Assembly (NCBI GenBank): GCA_012515135.1
Contig: JAAYYX010000012.1
Span: 1 to 5,743, forward strand
Source: Clostridiales bacterium
GTDB taxonomy: Bacteria > Bacillota > Clostridia > Peptostreptococcales > Anaerovoracaceae
Length of the DNA stretch: 5,743 nt
Reading direction: 5' to 3'
Positions 1 to 5,468 of this stretch are shown piece by piece; position 1 is the stretch's first letter, and each line of letters starts with the position of its first letter. A model generated the notes under the pieces. That model did not search any database and was not told the origin of the DNA. It saw only the letters and a program-made list of their open reading frames with translations. Made by a program: the position numbers and the translations under genes.

Positions 1-111
1 GACTGTGAAGTTCTGCTGGAAGGAGATCCTATGAACAAAGTCGAAAAATGTCCGGGCATGATAGAAGCATCTTTTGCAGAGCTTTCGGATATTCTGGAGT
101 GGGACAGATGA
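1..111 (+). CDS. C-terminal fragment of an unidentified protein (5' end outside window)
   Basis: Frame 1 is open from the window edge to a TGA at 109-111 and gives 36 residues that end in SDILEWDR. The stop overlaps the ATG of the next gene (ATGA at 108-111), which is typical of translationally coupled operon genes and supports this as a real reading frame. Visible residues include two cysteines (residues 2 and 17, the second in KCPGM), but no family motif can be recognised from so short a tail. From its position just upstream of the adenylate-forming ligase it probably belongs to the same molybdoenzyme-associated operon. Its identity cannot be decided here. Confidence 0.75.
   Translation, partial: DCEVLLEGDPMNKVEKCPGMIEASFAELSDILEWDR
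95..99 (+). promoter_or_regulatory. Ribosome binding site deciding the CoA ligase start
   Basis: TGGAG lies 8 nt before ATG 108, inside the end of the upstream gene. It supports the 108 start over the in-frame ATG at 48, which lies within the upstream coding region. CTGGAAGGAG (16-25) precedes another ATG at 31 that is in the upstream gene's own frame and is unrelated to the ligase. Confidence 0.6.
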
Positions 112-1106
112 GTCTTCCTCTTGATTCATGGTCAAAAACAAAGATAGGACTTCCCGAGGGTCAGACACTTTCCGGAGAAGTCATCCGGGAGTATCAAATA
201 AAAAAAATAAGGGACACGTTTGAAATTGCTGTTGCCAACAGCCCATTTTACAAAGAGATATACGGGGATATCCCCGTACCTGAAAGCCTTGAAGATATGG
301 CAGATATCCCTTTCACAATGCCAAAAGACCTTGCCTTACACGGAGAAGACATGATATGTGTTCCGCAAAAAGAAATCAGCAGGATAGTTACCATGGAGAC
401 CAGCGGCACCACAGGGGCTCCCAAAAGAGTGTTTTTTACGGAAGAAGATCAGGAACTTACAATAGATTATTTTCATCACGGGATGCAGAACCTTATAGAT
501 GACACAGACAGACTTCTGATACTGATGCCCTATGAGAGGCCGGGATCGGTGGGAGACCTTTTGAAAAAAGGAGTCAAAAGACTTGGTGCCCGGGTTTTCT
601 GTCTTGGTCTCATAGATGATGACCTTTCATATAACACTATTCTTGACGTTATATATAATAAGGGCATAACCTCCATAGTGGGTATCCCGGATCAGGTATA
701 CGGACTTATGAAGCATACCGCCTGTTTAAAGATGAAAACAGTTCTTCTTAGCGGTGAATATGTGTCACCTAAAGTTGCATCGGATATTTCAAAGATATGG
801 GGATGCAGGGTATTTGAGCATTATGGGATGCGGGAAATGGGCCTGGGATGTGCAGTGAGCTGTCATGTTCTAAAGGGGTATCATGTGAGAGAAACAGATA
901 TATTTATTGAGATAGTAGATACTGAATCAAGAAAACCCGTAAATGACGGAACATGGGGGGAAATCGTTTTTACTACTCTGACAAGAAAGGGCATGCCTTT
1001 TATAAGATACAGAACAGGTGATGAAGGGCGCTTGCTAAAGGAGCCCTGTCCCTGCGGGAGCGTTTTGAAGAGACTGGATAGAGTAAGAAAAAGGAGAAAC
1101 AAATGA
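108..1106 (+). CDS. Short AMP-dependent CoA ligase-like protein (DVU_1553-like, PaaK-related)
   Basis: This is a 332-residue member of the adenylate-forming superfamily, closest in style to phenylacetate-CoA ligases, which activate a carboxylate as an acyl-AMP before transfer to CoA. Visible motifs are the phosphate-binding loop ETSGTTGAPK (97-106), HYGMREMG (238-245), GEIVFTTLTR (284-293), YRTGDEGRL (301-309) and CPCG (314-317). The chain stops soon after, at a basic tail, so the mobile C-terminal subdomain of about 100 residues found in full-length PaaK enzymes, which normally carries the catalytic lysine, is absent. I chose ATG 108 over the upstream in-frame ATG 48. It has a TGGAG ribosome site 8 nt upstream (95-99), it overlaps the preceding stop, and the extra 20 codons lie inside the upstream gene. 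The next gene overlaps by ATGA. The substrate is unknown. The DVU_1553-family assignment is from memory of that family's look and neighbourhood. Confidence 0.85.
   Translation: MSLPLDSWSKTKIGLPEGQTLSGEVIREYQIKKIRDTFEIAVANSPFYKEIYGDIPVPESLEDMADIPFTMPKDLALHGEDMICVPQKEISRIVTMETSGTTGAPKRVFFTEEDQELTIDYFHHGMQNLIDDTDRLLILMPYERPGSVGDLLKKGVKRLGARVFCLGLIDDDLSYNTILDVIYNKGITSIVGIPDQVYGLMKHTACLKMKTVLLSGEYVSPKVASDISKIWGCRVFEHYGMREMGLGCAVSCHVLKGYHVRETDIFIEIVDTESRKPVNDGTWGEIVFTTLTRKGMPFIRYRTGDEGRLLKEPCPCGSVLKRLDRVRKRRNK
261..278. repeat. Perfect 18-bp palindrome inside the CoA ligase gene
   Basis: TACGGGGATATCCCCGTA is identical to its reverse complement, and reads through codons for the Tyr-Gly-Asp-Ile-Pro-Val region (about residues 52-57). 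No function is known. A shorter palindrome with the same GGGATATCCC centre lies at 4913-4924 in the NTPase gene. Confidence 0.6.
1091..1096 (+). promoter_or_regulatory. Ribosome binding site of the XdhC-family gene
   Basis: AAGGAG lies 6 nt before ATG 1103, a near-ideal Shine-Dalgarno with ideal spacing. It is embedded in the last codons of the ligase gene, consistent with coupled translation through the ATGA overlap. Confidence 0.75.
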
Positions 1107-1933
1107 GCAATAAGGTTATATATTTTGCCAGAGACCTGCTGGAAAAAGGTGAAGATTTTGTTATAGCAAGAGTGGCAGAAACCAAGGGATCAACTCCGCG
1201 AAAAAGCGGAGCGCTGATGCTGATGCGTTCTGACGGTACTTTTAGCGGAACAGTAGGCGGAGGCAGGATAGAAGCCGAGACCGAAAAACTCTGCAGGGAA
1301 ACGATCAAGACCAAAGAAAAAAGAAGAACATATCATTTCAAGCTCAATACAACGGAAGAGGATGCTCTTGATATGGGCTGTGGAGGAGATGCAGATATAA
1401 CGATAGAATATATAGATGCAGGAGATCCGGGCAGATTTCTTGAAGAGTTCAGAATAAACGACACAGCATATATTTTTGGAGCCGGCCATGTGGGACTCGC
1501 CCTGGAACCGGTACTTCGTCATATAAATTTTTCTACGGTAGTGATAGATGACAGAAAGGAATATTCAAACAGAGAAAGATTTCCTGAAGCAACGGATGTC
1601 AGAACTATAAAGTCTTTTGAACATTCATTTGATGATATAGCCTGTGACGTAAACAGTTATATAATCATAGTGACCAGGGGGCATATGGGAGATTATGATG
1701 TGCTGCGCCATGCATTGAAACAGGAAAGAGCATATATAGGAATGATAGGCAGTCGCAAAAAAAATCAAATCATCAGAGACATGCTCAAAGAAAAAGACGG
1801 ATTTACTGATGCAGAGATAGATCAAGTATATGCACCCATAGGAGAGAACATATATGCTGAAACTCCCGAAGAAATAGCTGTCAGCATAGCGGCGGAACTG
1901 ATAAGAGTAAGAACCGGCCACGGCAGCAGATAA
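1103..1933 (+). CDS. XdhC/CoxI-family molybdoenzyme maturation factor
   Basis: This 276-residue protein is of the XdhC family. These cytoplasmic factors bind molybdenum cofactor, support its sulfuration and insert it into xanthine dehydrogenase/aldehyde oxidoreductase-type hydroxylases. The N-terminal XdhC_CoxI part shows GSTPRKSGA (29-37), GTVGGGRIE (49-57) and the family's MGCGG (91-95, Cys93). The C-terminal Rossmann part shows IFGAGHVGLAL (124-134), VVIDDR (146-151), TRGHMGDYDVL (191-201), GMIGSRKK (213-220) and TPEEIAVSIAAEL (254-266). Both domains are complete and the length is normal. AAGGAG (1091-1096), 6 nt before the ATG, supports the start, which overlaps the ligase stop as ATGA. 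It is therefore likely to be co-translated with the ligase. The client hydroxylase is not in view. Family assignment is firm; the exact client (xanthine, purine or aldehyde oxidoreductase) is inference. Confidence 0.95.
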   Translation: MSNKVIYFARDLLEKGEDFVIARVAETKGSTPRKSGALMLMRSDGTFSGTVGGGRIEAETEKLCRETIKTKEKRRTYHFKLNTTEEDALDMGCGGDADITIEYIDAGDPGRFLEEFRINDTAYIFGAGHVGLALEPVLRHINFSTVVIDDRKEYSNRERFPEATDVRTIKSFEHSFDDIACDVNSYIIIVTRGHMGDYDVLRHALKQERAYIGMIGSRKKNQIIRDMLKEKDGFTDAEIDQVYAPIGENIYAETPEEIAVSIAAELIRVRTGHGSR

Positions 1934-1987
1934 ATTCCCGGAAATAATCAAAAAGAATTTTTATCATCATCAGAGAATCATGCATAA

Positions 1988-2000
1988 AAAGAGGAAAAGG
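1988..2000 (+). promoter_or_regulatory. Purine-rich ribosome binding region of the NTP transferase gene
   Basis: AAGAGGAAAAGG is followed by 12 nt to ATG 2013. The spacing is long, but this is the only Shine-Dalgarno-like stretch nearby. The alternative ATG 1980 has only AGAGA three nt away. The purine tract explains the odd Lys/Arg-rich peptide seen if translation is assumed to begin at 1980. The rest of the 79-bp gap (1934-2012) shows no clear promoter or terminator. Confidence 0.5.
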
Positions 2001-2012
2001 CGAAAGAATAAA

Positions 2013-3227
2013 ATGATAAACAAAAGAAAAGTAGGAGCAGTGATACTTGCGGCGGGATATTCTTCCAGAATGGAAAAATTCAAACCACTGATGCTCATAG
2101 GAGAAAAAACCGCAGCGGAAAGAGTCATTGACAGTGCCCGTTTGGCATGTGTCGATGATATTGTTTTAGTTACCGGATATGATAGAGAAAAGCTGATACC
2201 GGTAATCAAAAAAAGCGGCATAAAGGAGGCATATAATCCCAACTTTGATAAAGGCATGTTCACATCCATAAAAGCGGGCATAGAAGCATTAAGAGATGAA
2301 CTTGACGGTTTTTTTATTATTCCTGTGGACTGTCCGCTGGTGATGAAAGAAACTTTTGAAATGCTGGTTTCTGAAAGCCCCGAATTTTTCACAGTTCCCA
2401 CTTACATGGGTAAAAAAGGTCATCCCCTCTATGTACCAATGATATACAAAGAAGAAATAATCAAAAGCGAAAGCAAAAATGGTCTTAAAGCCATAGTGGA
2501 TATTTACGGAGACAAACTTATACTGAAGGATGCCGGCAGCGAAAGCGTGGTCATTGACATGGATACGAATGCGGATTACAGGGATCTGCTTGAATACTAC
2601 AGAGAAGGATGCAGAGAGACAGACCTTGACGAACTGGCTGACGGCAGGAGATTCATTTTTGTAAGGCATGGAAAAACCGAACAGCATAAAGAAAAAATAT
2701 TCCTGGGACAGACGGATATACCAATGAGCCAGAAGGGGGCAGAGCAGGTCGAGATCGCTGCTTTTGAGATCAGCAGACTCAAACCAATGACAAGCCATGT
2801 TTATTCAAGTGACCTGAAAAGAGCTGCAGAAACAGCAGAGATCATATGCGGGATGACAGCGATCAGTGCGGTGATATATGAAAAAGATTTTCGCGAAATG
2901 TCCCTGGGCGAGTGGGACGGGAAATTCATAAGTTCTATAAAAGAAAGGTATCCCAAGGAGTATGAAAAACGGGGCAAGGATATTTTCAGATATAAATTCG
3001 ATCATACCGCAGAAAACTTTTTTGACCTTCAGTACAGAGTAATAAAAAGGCTAAAGAAAATACTTGAGCAGGATCACAGGAAAGATATAGTAATAACGGC
3101 TCACAGCGGTGTTATACGTGTTATTGAAAACAATCTGAAGGGTCTGGATGTAAGCGATGAATGGGAGGCGCTTGAAAACGGCGGGGTGAGAGTAATAGAA
3201 ATGCCGGAAAGAAAAAGCCCCTTATAA
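2013..3227 (+). CDS. MobA/MocA-like nucleotidyltransferase fused to histidine phosphatase (DVU_1551-like)
   Basis: This is a 404-residue two-domain protein. Residues 5-195 are a MobA/MocA-like NTP transferase: VGAVILAAGYSSRM (7-20) is the nucleotide-binding loop, Lys22/Lys24 follow, NPNFDKGMFTSIKAG (75-89) and PVDCP (104-108, metal-binding Asp) are typical, then GHP (136-138) and DMDT (182-185). Residues 212-400 are a phosphoglycerate-mutase-like phosphatase: RHGKTE (218-223, catalytic His219), SSDLKRAAETAE (265-276), REMSLGEWDG (294-303) and TAHSGV (362-367, second His364). All key residues are present, so both domains look active. Next to XdhC, the first domain probably makes the cytidine dinucleotide form of molybdenum cofactor. 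The phosphatase substrate is unknown. An in-frame ATG at 1980 would add MHKKRKRRKNK, which is just the translated purine-rich ribosome site, so ATG 2013 is preferred. The gene lies 79 bp after XdhC and ends in the shared TTATAA. Confidence 0.9.
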   Translation: MINKRKVGAVILAAGYSSRMEKFKPLMLIGEKTAAERVIDSARLACVDDIVLVTGYDREKLIPVIKKSGIKEAYNPNFDKGMFTSIKAGIEALRDELDGFFIIPVDCPLVMKETFEMLVSESPEFFTVPTYMGKKGHPLYVPMIYKEEIIKSESKNGLKAIVDIYGDKLILKDAGSESVVIDMDTNADYRDLLEYYREGCRETDLDELADGRRFIFVRHGKTEQHKEKIFLGQTDIPMSQKGAEQVEIAAFEISRLKPMTSHVYSSDLKRAAETAEIICGMTAISAVIYEKDFREMSLGEWDGKFISSIKERYPKEYEKRGKDIFRYKFDHTAENFFDLQYRVIKRLKKILEQDHRKDIVITAHSGVIRVIENNLKGLDVSDEWEALENGGVRVIEMPERKSPL

Positions 3228-4037
3228 AGTTTTCAGGTATTCCTTAAGAAGCCCGGTAAGAAATCTTTTCTTATACTTTATCTTTGCTATTTTACTGATT
3301 TTACTCACCCATGAGTAATTGAACACGGCACCGATGGATCCGATGATGGTGATTCCCTGGATAAATTTCGCCACAAGGAGGGAAGTGGCCAGCAGATTGG
3401 AAGTGTTCCTTATATCTTCTTCTGTAAGAACATCCTCAGGTATTTCTCCGCAGTCGATTTTCTCTCCGAGAAGGTCGCATTCATGAGATGCTATTATCTT
3501 TCCCGCTTCTTTTGAAGCGGCAATTTTTATTATTGAGAGGATATATGCTCTTTCGGCATCCGAGTCATAATCGAAACCATAGCTTATTGCTATTTCGTAT
3601 ATTGATTTGAAAATGACACCCAAAAATACGGGGATGTCCGGAAGGCCTATGCCGAAAACTCCAAGAGCAGCACCTTCAACCGTTGAAATACTTTTGTTGC
3701 CAATCGATTTATTTCCGGCGGCAACGTCGAAATTTTTGAGAGTTTCTTTGTTTATGCCCATCTGAAGTTCATATCTGTTCAAAGCCAGCTGAGCCTTGAT
3801 CTGATCAAAGTTGCCGGTTTTTTCAATAAGGCCGGTTCCTTTTTCAAATATGAAGAAGAAGCCTTTTTCAAAGGCTGTTTCCAGGGCGGTCAAAACTTTT
3901 TCGGGTATTTTTTTTCTTATGCCGGAAAAAACATCCACATTCATTTTGCTGTCAGCCCGGTATGAGAGATATTTTTTTTCTTTTTTTTCTGCCATGGCTA
4001 TCTGACGACGCAGAAGTCTTTTTTCACTTGCTTTCAT
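3222..4037 (-). CDS. EcsC family protein
   Basis: This 271-residue protein matches the EcsC family. That family is named after the third gene of the Bacillus subtilis ecsABC locus, and its biochemical role is unknown. The diagnostic stretch is EGAALGVFGIGLPDIP (121-136), followed by VFLGVIFKSIYEIAISYGFDYDSD (137-160) and ERAYIL (162-167). Hydrophobic segments at about 123-142 and 217-240 suggest membrane association; the N-terminus (1-25) is highly charged and the C-terminus is basic. No EcsA/EcsB ABC transporter is seen here. It is the last gene of the leftward operon: its ATG overlaps the DUF364 gene by 14 bp, with no strong Shine-Dalgarno, so translational coupling is likely. Two A8 runs sit in codons 17-24 on the coding strand. 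Its stop shares TTATAA with the convergent gene. Its role in this operon is not evident. Confidence 0.88.
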   Translation of the reverse strand: MKASEKRLLRRQIAMAEKKEKKYLSYRADSKMNVDVFSGIRKKIPEKVLTALETAFEKGFFFIFEKGTGLIEKTGNFDQIKAQLALNRYELQMGINKETLKNFDVAAGNKSIGNKSISTVEGAALGVFGIGLPDIPVFLGVIFKSIYEIAISYGFDYDSDAERAYILSIIKIAASKEAGKIIASHECDLLGEKIDCGEIPEDVLTEEDIRNTSNLLATSLLVAKFIQGITIIGSIGAVFNYSWVSKISKIAKIKYKKRFLTGLLKEYLKTL

Positions 4038-4803
4038 ACTGTTTTACCAGACGTATCCTTTCTCCGACAGAGGATAATCTTATGGTATCTTTGCCGATCT
4101 CAGTGAATTTTTGTGGAGAAATGTTTGCTGTTATGAGTCCGCCCAGTTCATCTGCCCCGTATCTAAAAAGAACATGAGCCATGGGAGTGCTGGGGCCAAG
4201 AACGACGCTGCGGGCATTTCTGCTGATTTCAAGAAGACGAAACAGAGTTTTATTTATAAAGGCTGAGCCTGTTATGAAAACAAAATCCTGATCGGGTAGT
4301 ATATATTCACAGGCCGTATCAGGCAGATCGTCTTTTGCGGGCTTCCTTTCAAGAACAACTAAATTTTCTGCACTTTTCAGGACTCTTTCCAGAGCTGTAA
4401 AATGACCGATAACAGCAACTTTTTTGCCGGCAACGGCACGGGAATAATCGTCGAAGGTATTGCCGGTATGTGTAATGATTCCTGTATTTTTTTTTGTCTC
4501 TGACGCCCCTGTGCCGAAATTTTTGCGTATTTGTTCGGGGCTGTTGATAAAAGCATTAAGGGCAGCAGTTCCTACGCTGGCCAGAGGGAAATCCCATGAC
4601 CGGCAAAGAGAAGCCACGTCCTTAAGGTTTTGACCGATAAATCTGTTTTTTTCAGGTAAAGGACTATTTTGTTCGTTTACCGTAACAGCTATGCCGCACA
4701 GGGTCCCCGCCTGGACAATGGTCCAAACCGGACCGCTGTGGACATGGGTGACTATTATATCGTCCGGCAGGGATCCTATTAAAGTGTCATAAGCTTTCCA
4801 CAT
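4024..4803 (-). CDS. DUF4213/DUF364 protein (putative heavy-metal chelation family)
   Basis: This 259-residue protein has the two-part layout of the DUF4213-DUF364 family. The N-terminal half (about 1-95) contains GTLCGIAVTV (33-42) and FPLASVGTAALNA (72-84). The C-terminal Rossmann-like half contains GKKVAVIGHF (126-135), VLERKPAKDDLPD (150-162), LPDQDFVFITGSAFINKT (169-186), a VVLGPSTPM loop (200-208) and YGADELGGL (215-223). The family is described as putative heavy-metal chelation, with an enolase-N-terminal-like fold joined to a Rossmann-like fold. No enzymatic activity is firmly established that I know of. The start ATG 4803 lies within the end of the NTPase gene (25-bp overlap) and is preceded by AGAGG (4815-4811) 7 nt upstream. 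A run of nine A on the coding strand (4487-4495) falls at codons 103-106. A role in metal or cofactor handling for the neighbouring molybdoenzyme genes is inference. Confidence 0.88.
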   Translation of the reverse strand: MWKAYDTLIGSLPDDIIVTHVHSGPVWTIVQAGTLCGIAVTVNEQNSPLPEKNRFIGQNLKDVASLCRSWDFPLASVGTAALNAFINSPEQIRKNFGTGASETKKNTGIITHTGNTFDDYSRAVAGKKVAVIGHFTALERVLKSAENLVVLERKPAKDDLPDTACEYILPDQDFVFITGSAFINKTLFRLLEISRNARSVVLGPSTPMAHVLFRYGADELGGLITANISPQKFTEIGKDTIRLSSVGERIRLVKQYESK

Positions 4804-5366
4804 ATAAATTCCTCTATATCTCTTTTTGAGCTTTCATCAAAGGGTATGATGCGGGCATCAAAACGCCTGATAAGATCTTTTCTCAGCTGCGCATTAAGAT
4901 CCGCTACTATACCGGGATATCCCGCCTCCCTACTCATGAATTTTGCTTTTTCATTTAGTTTGATGACTCCTATGCAGGGAATATCTCCCCCGAGAACATT
5001 ATAAAGCTCATCTCTGAAAGCAGGCACCAGAAGTTCCGAACCCCCTATCTCATCCAGCAGTATCAGATTTTTTTTGCGGGCTTCTTTAAGGAGTTTGACA
5101 CCGCACTTTTCAAACACTTCCATATCTTTTTGTGCGCCTTTATCGCTGCGTATGGCAAAAATGTGTTCCAGATACGGAGAATAAGAAGCTTCCACATCCA
5201 GGATCCCGGCATCTGTTATGCGGTAAGCAAAAGCCTCACCATTTTCGTCAATAAGGCGCTGGCTGCAGAATCCTCCTATATTATCCCGATAAGGTCTGAG
5301 GCAGTCCCTCAGCAGGGTGGATTTACCTGTTCTTATCTGACCTTCAAGAAACAAGTGCTTTTTCAT
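4779..5366 (-). CDS. THEP1-type nucleoside-triphosphatase (NTPase_1 family)
   Basis: This 195-residue P-loop protein is of the THEP1/NTPase_1 family. Characterised members slowly hydrolyse several NTPs, but their cellular role is unclear. Walker A is GQIRTGKST (9-17); GGFCSQR (31-37) matches the conserved early loop; Walker B is LILLDEIGGSELL (101-113), with Asp105 and Glu106. The length fits the family. The start is fixed by Walker A lying only eight residues in. Upstream there is no Shine-Dalgarno: CAAATC directly precedes the ATG, and a good extended -10 lies so close that the transcript may be leaderless. It is the first gene of a three-gene leftward operon, overlapping the DUF364 gene by 25 bp. 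A P-loop protein beside cofactor genes recalls MobB, but the GGFC loop and DEIG motif favour THEP1. Its substrate here is unknown. Confidence 0.88.
   Translation of the reverse strand: MKKHLFLEGQIRTGKSTLLRDCLRPYRDNIGGFCSQRLIDENGEAFAYRITDAGILDVEASYSPYLEHIFAIRSDKGAQKDMEVFEKCGVKLLKEARKKNLILLDEIGGSELLVPAFRDELYNVLGGDIPCIGVIKLNEKAKFMSREAGYPGIVADLNAQLRKDLIRRFDARIIPFDESSKRDIEEFICGKLMTL
4811..4815 (-). promoter_or_regulatory. Ribosome binding site of the DUF364 gene
   Basis: On the minus strand AGAGG lies 7 nt before the ATG at 4803-4801, within the final codons of the NTPase gene. It supports this start and the 25-bp gene overlap. Confidence 0.55.
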
Positions 5367-5369
5367 GAT

Positions 5370-5396
5370 TTGATTTTAACACAATGACTATATAAT
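5370..5396 (+). promoter_or_regulatory. Alternative rightward promoter with perfect TATAAT
   Basis: TATAAT at 5391-5396 is a perfect -10 hexamer; TTGATT at 5370-5375 is a partial -35 with a 15-bp spacer. If used, transcription would start near 5403 and the two inverted repeats would lie in the leader instead of over the promoter. It overlaps the leftward promoter region, so the two would compete. Confidence 0.3.
5373..5381 (-). promoter_or_regulatory. Candidate extended -10 promoter of the leftward operon
   Basis: On the minus strand TGTTAAAAT fits TGnTATAAT with one mismatch in the hexamer (TAAAAT). Only CAAATC separates it from the ATG at 5366, so the expected start of transcription falls on or next to the A of the start codon. 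No strong -35 is visible at 17 bp (TTTCAA), as is often so for extended -10 promoters. It is a prediction by eye. Confidence 0.45.
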
Positions 5397-5421
5397 TGAA
5401 AGAAAACAAAAACGGAAAGAG

Positions 5422-5439
5422 ATGTTGCCGGGACAACAT
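5422..5439. repeat. Perfect inverted repeat ATGTTG-N6-CAACAT, candidate operator
   Basis: Six-base arms match perfectly around CCGGGA. The outer TGTT-N8-AACA geometry and 16-18 bp span suit a dimeric Crp/Fnr-type regulator, and such a gene starts 57 bp downstream. It could instead form an RNA hairpin if transcription begins near 5403. Confidence 0.5.
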
Positions 5440-5451
5440 TTGTGTTATCAT
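5425..5451 (+). promoter_or_regulatory. Candidate promoter of the Crp/Fnr gene
   Basis: TGTTATCAT at 5443-5451 is an extended -10 (TATCAT, one mismatch). TTGCCG at 5425-5430 could act as a -35 with a short 15-bp spacer. Transcription would begin near 5458, leaving a leader of roughly 38 nt. Both elements lie inside the two inverted repeats, so a protein bound to those repeats should block this promoter. Confidence 0.4.
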
Positions 5452-5459
5452 AGATAACA
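5443..5459. repeat. Perfect inverted repeat TGTTATC-N3-GATAACA, candidate operator
   Basis: Seven-base arms match perfectly around ATA, giving a 17-bp site that covers the candidate extended -10 (5443-5451). It shares the TGTT...AACA ends with the repeat at 5422-5439. The two centres are 20.5 bp apart, about two helical turns, so two dimers could sit on the same face of the DNA. Confidence 0.5.
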
Positions 5460-5468
5460 GAAAGGAAA

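Noticed and set aside
48..107. N-terminal extension of the CoA ligase from ATG 48.
   Set aside because: It overlaps the coding end of the upstream gene in another frame, and ATG 108 has both a ribosome site and the ATGA overlap.
1980..2012. N-terminal extension MHKKRKRRKNK of the NTP transferase.
   Set aside because: It is the purine-rich ribosome binding region read as codons. The nucleotide-binding motif follows closely after Met at 2013, and the 1980 ATG has no good ribosome site.
1934..2012. Possible terminator or promoter between the XdhC and NTP transferase genes.
   Set aside because: Only a tiny TTCC-C-GGAA symmetry is present, without a stable stem followed by a U-run, and no convincing -35/-10 pair. 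Read-through as one operon is simpler.
2289..2798. Long minus-strand reading frame of 169 codons opposite the NTP transferase-phosphatase gene.
   Set aside because: Its translation shows no recognisable domain and it lies wholly opposite a gene with clear catalytic motifs. It is a shadow frame.
4913..4924. 12-bp palindrome CGGGATATCCCG in the NTPase gene.
   Set aside because: About one perfect 12-bp palindrome is expected by chance in a window this long. The shared centre with the 18-bp site is suggestive but too weak alone.
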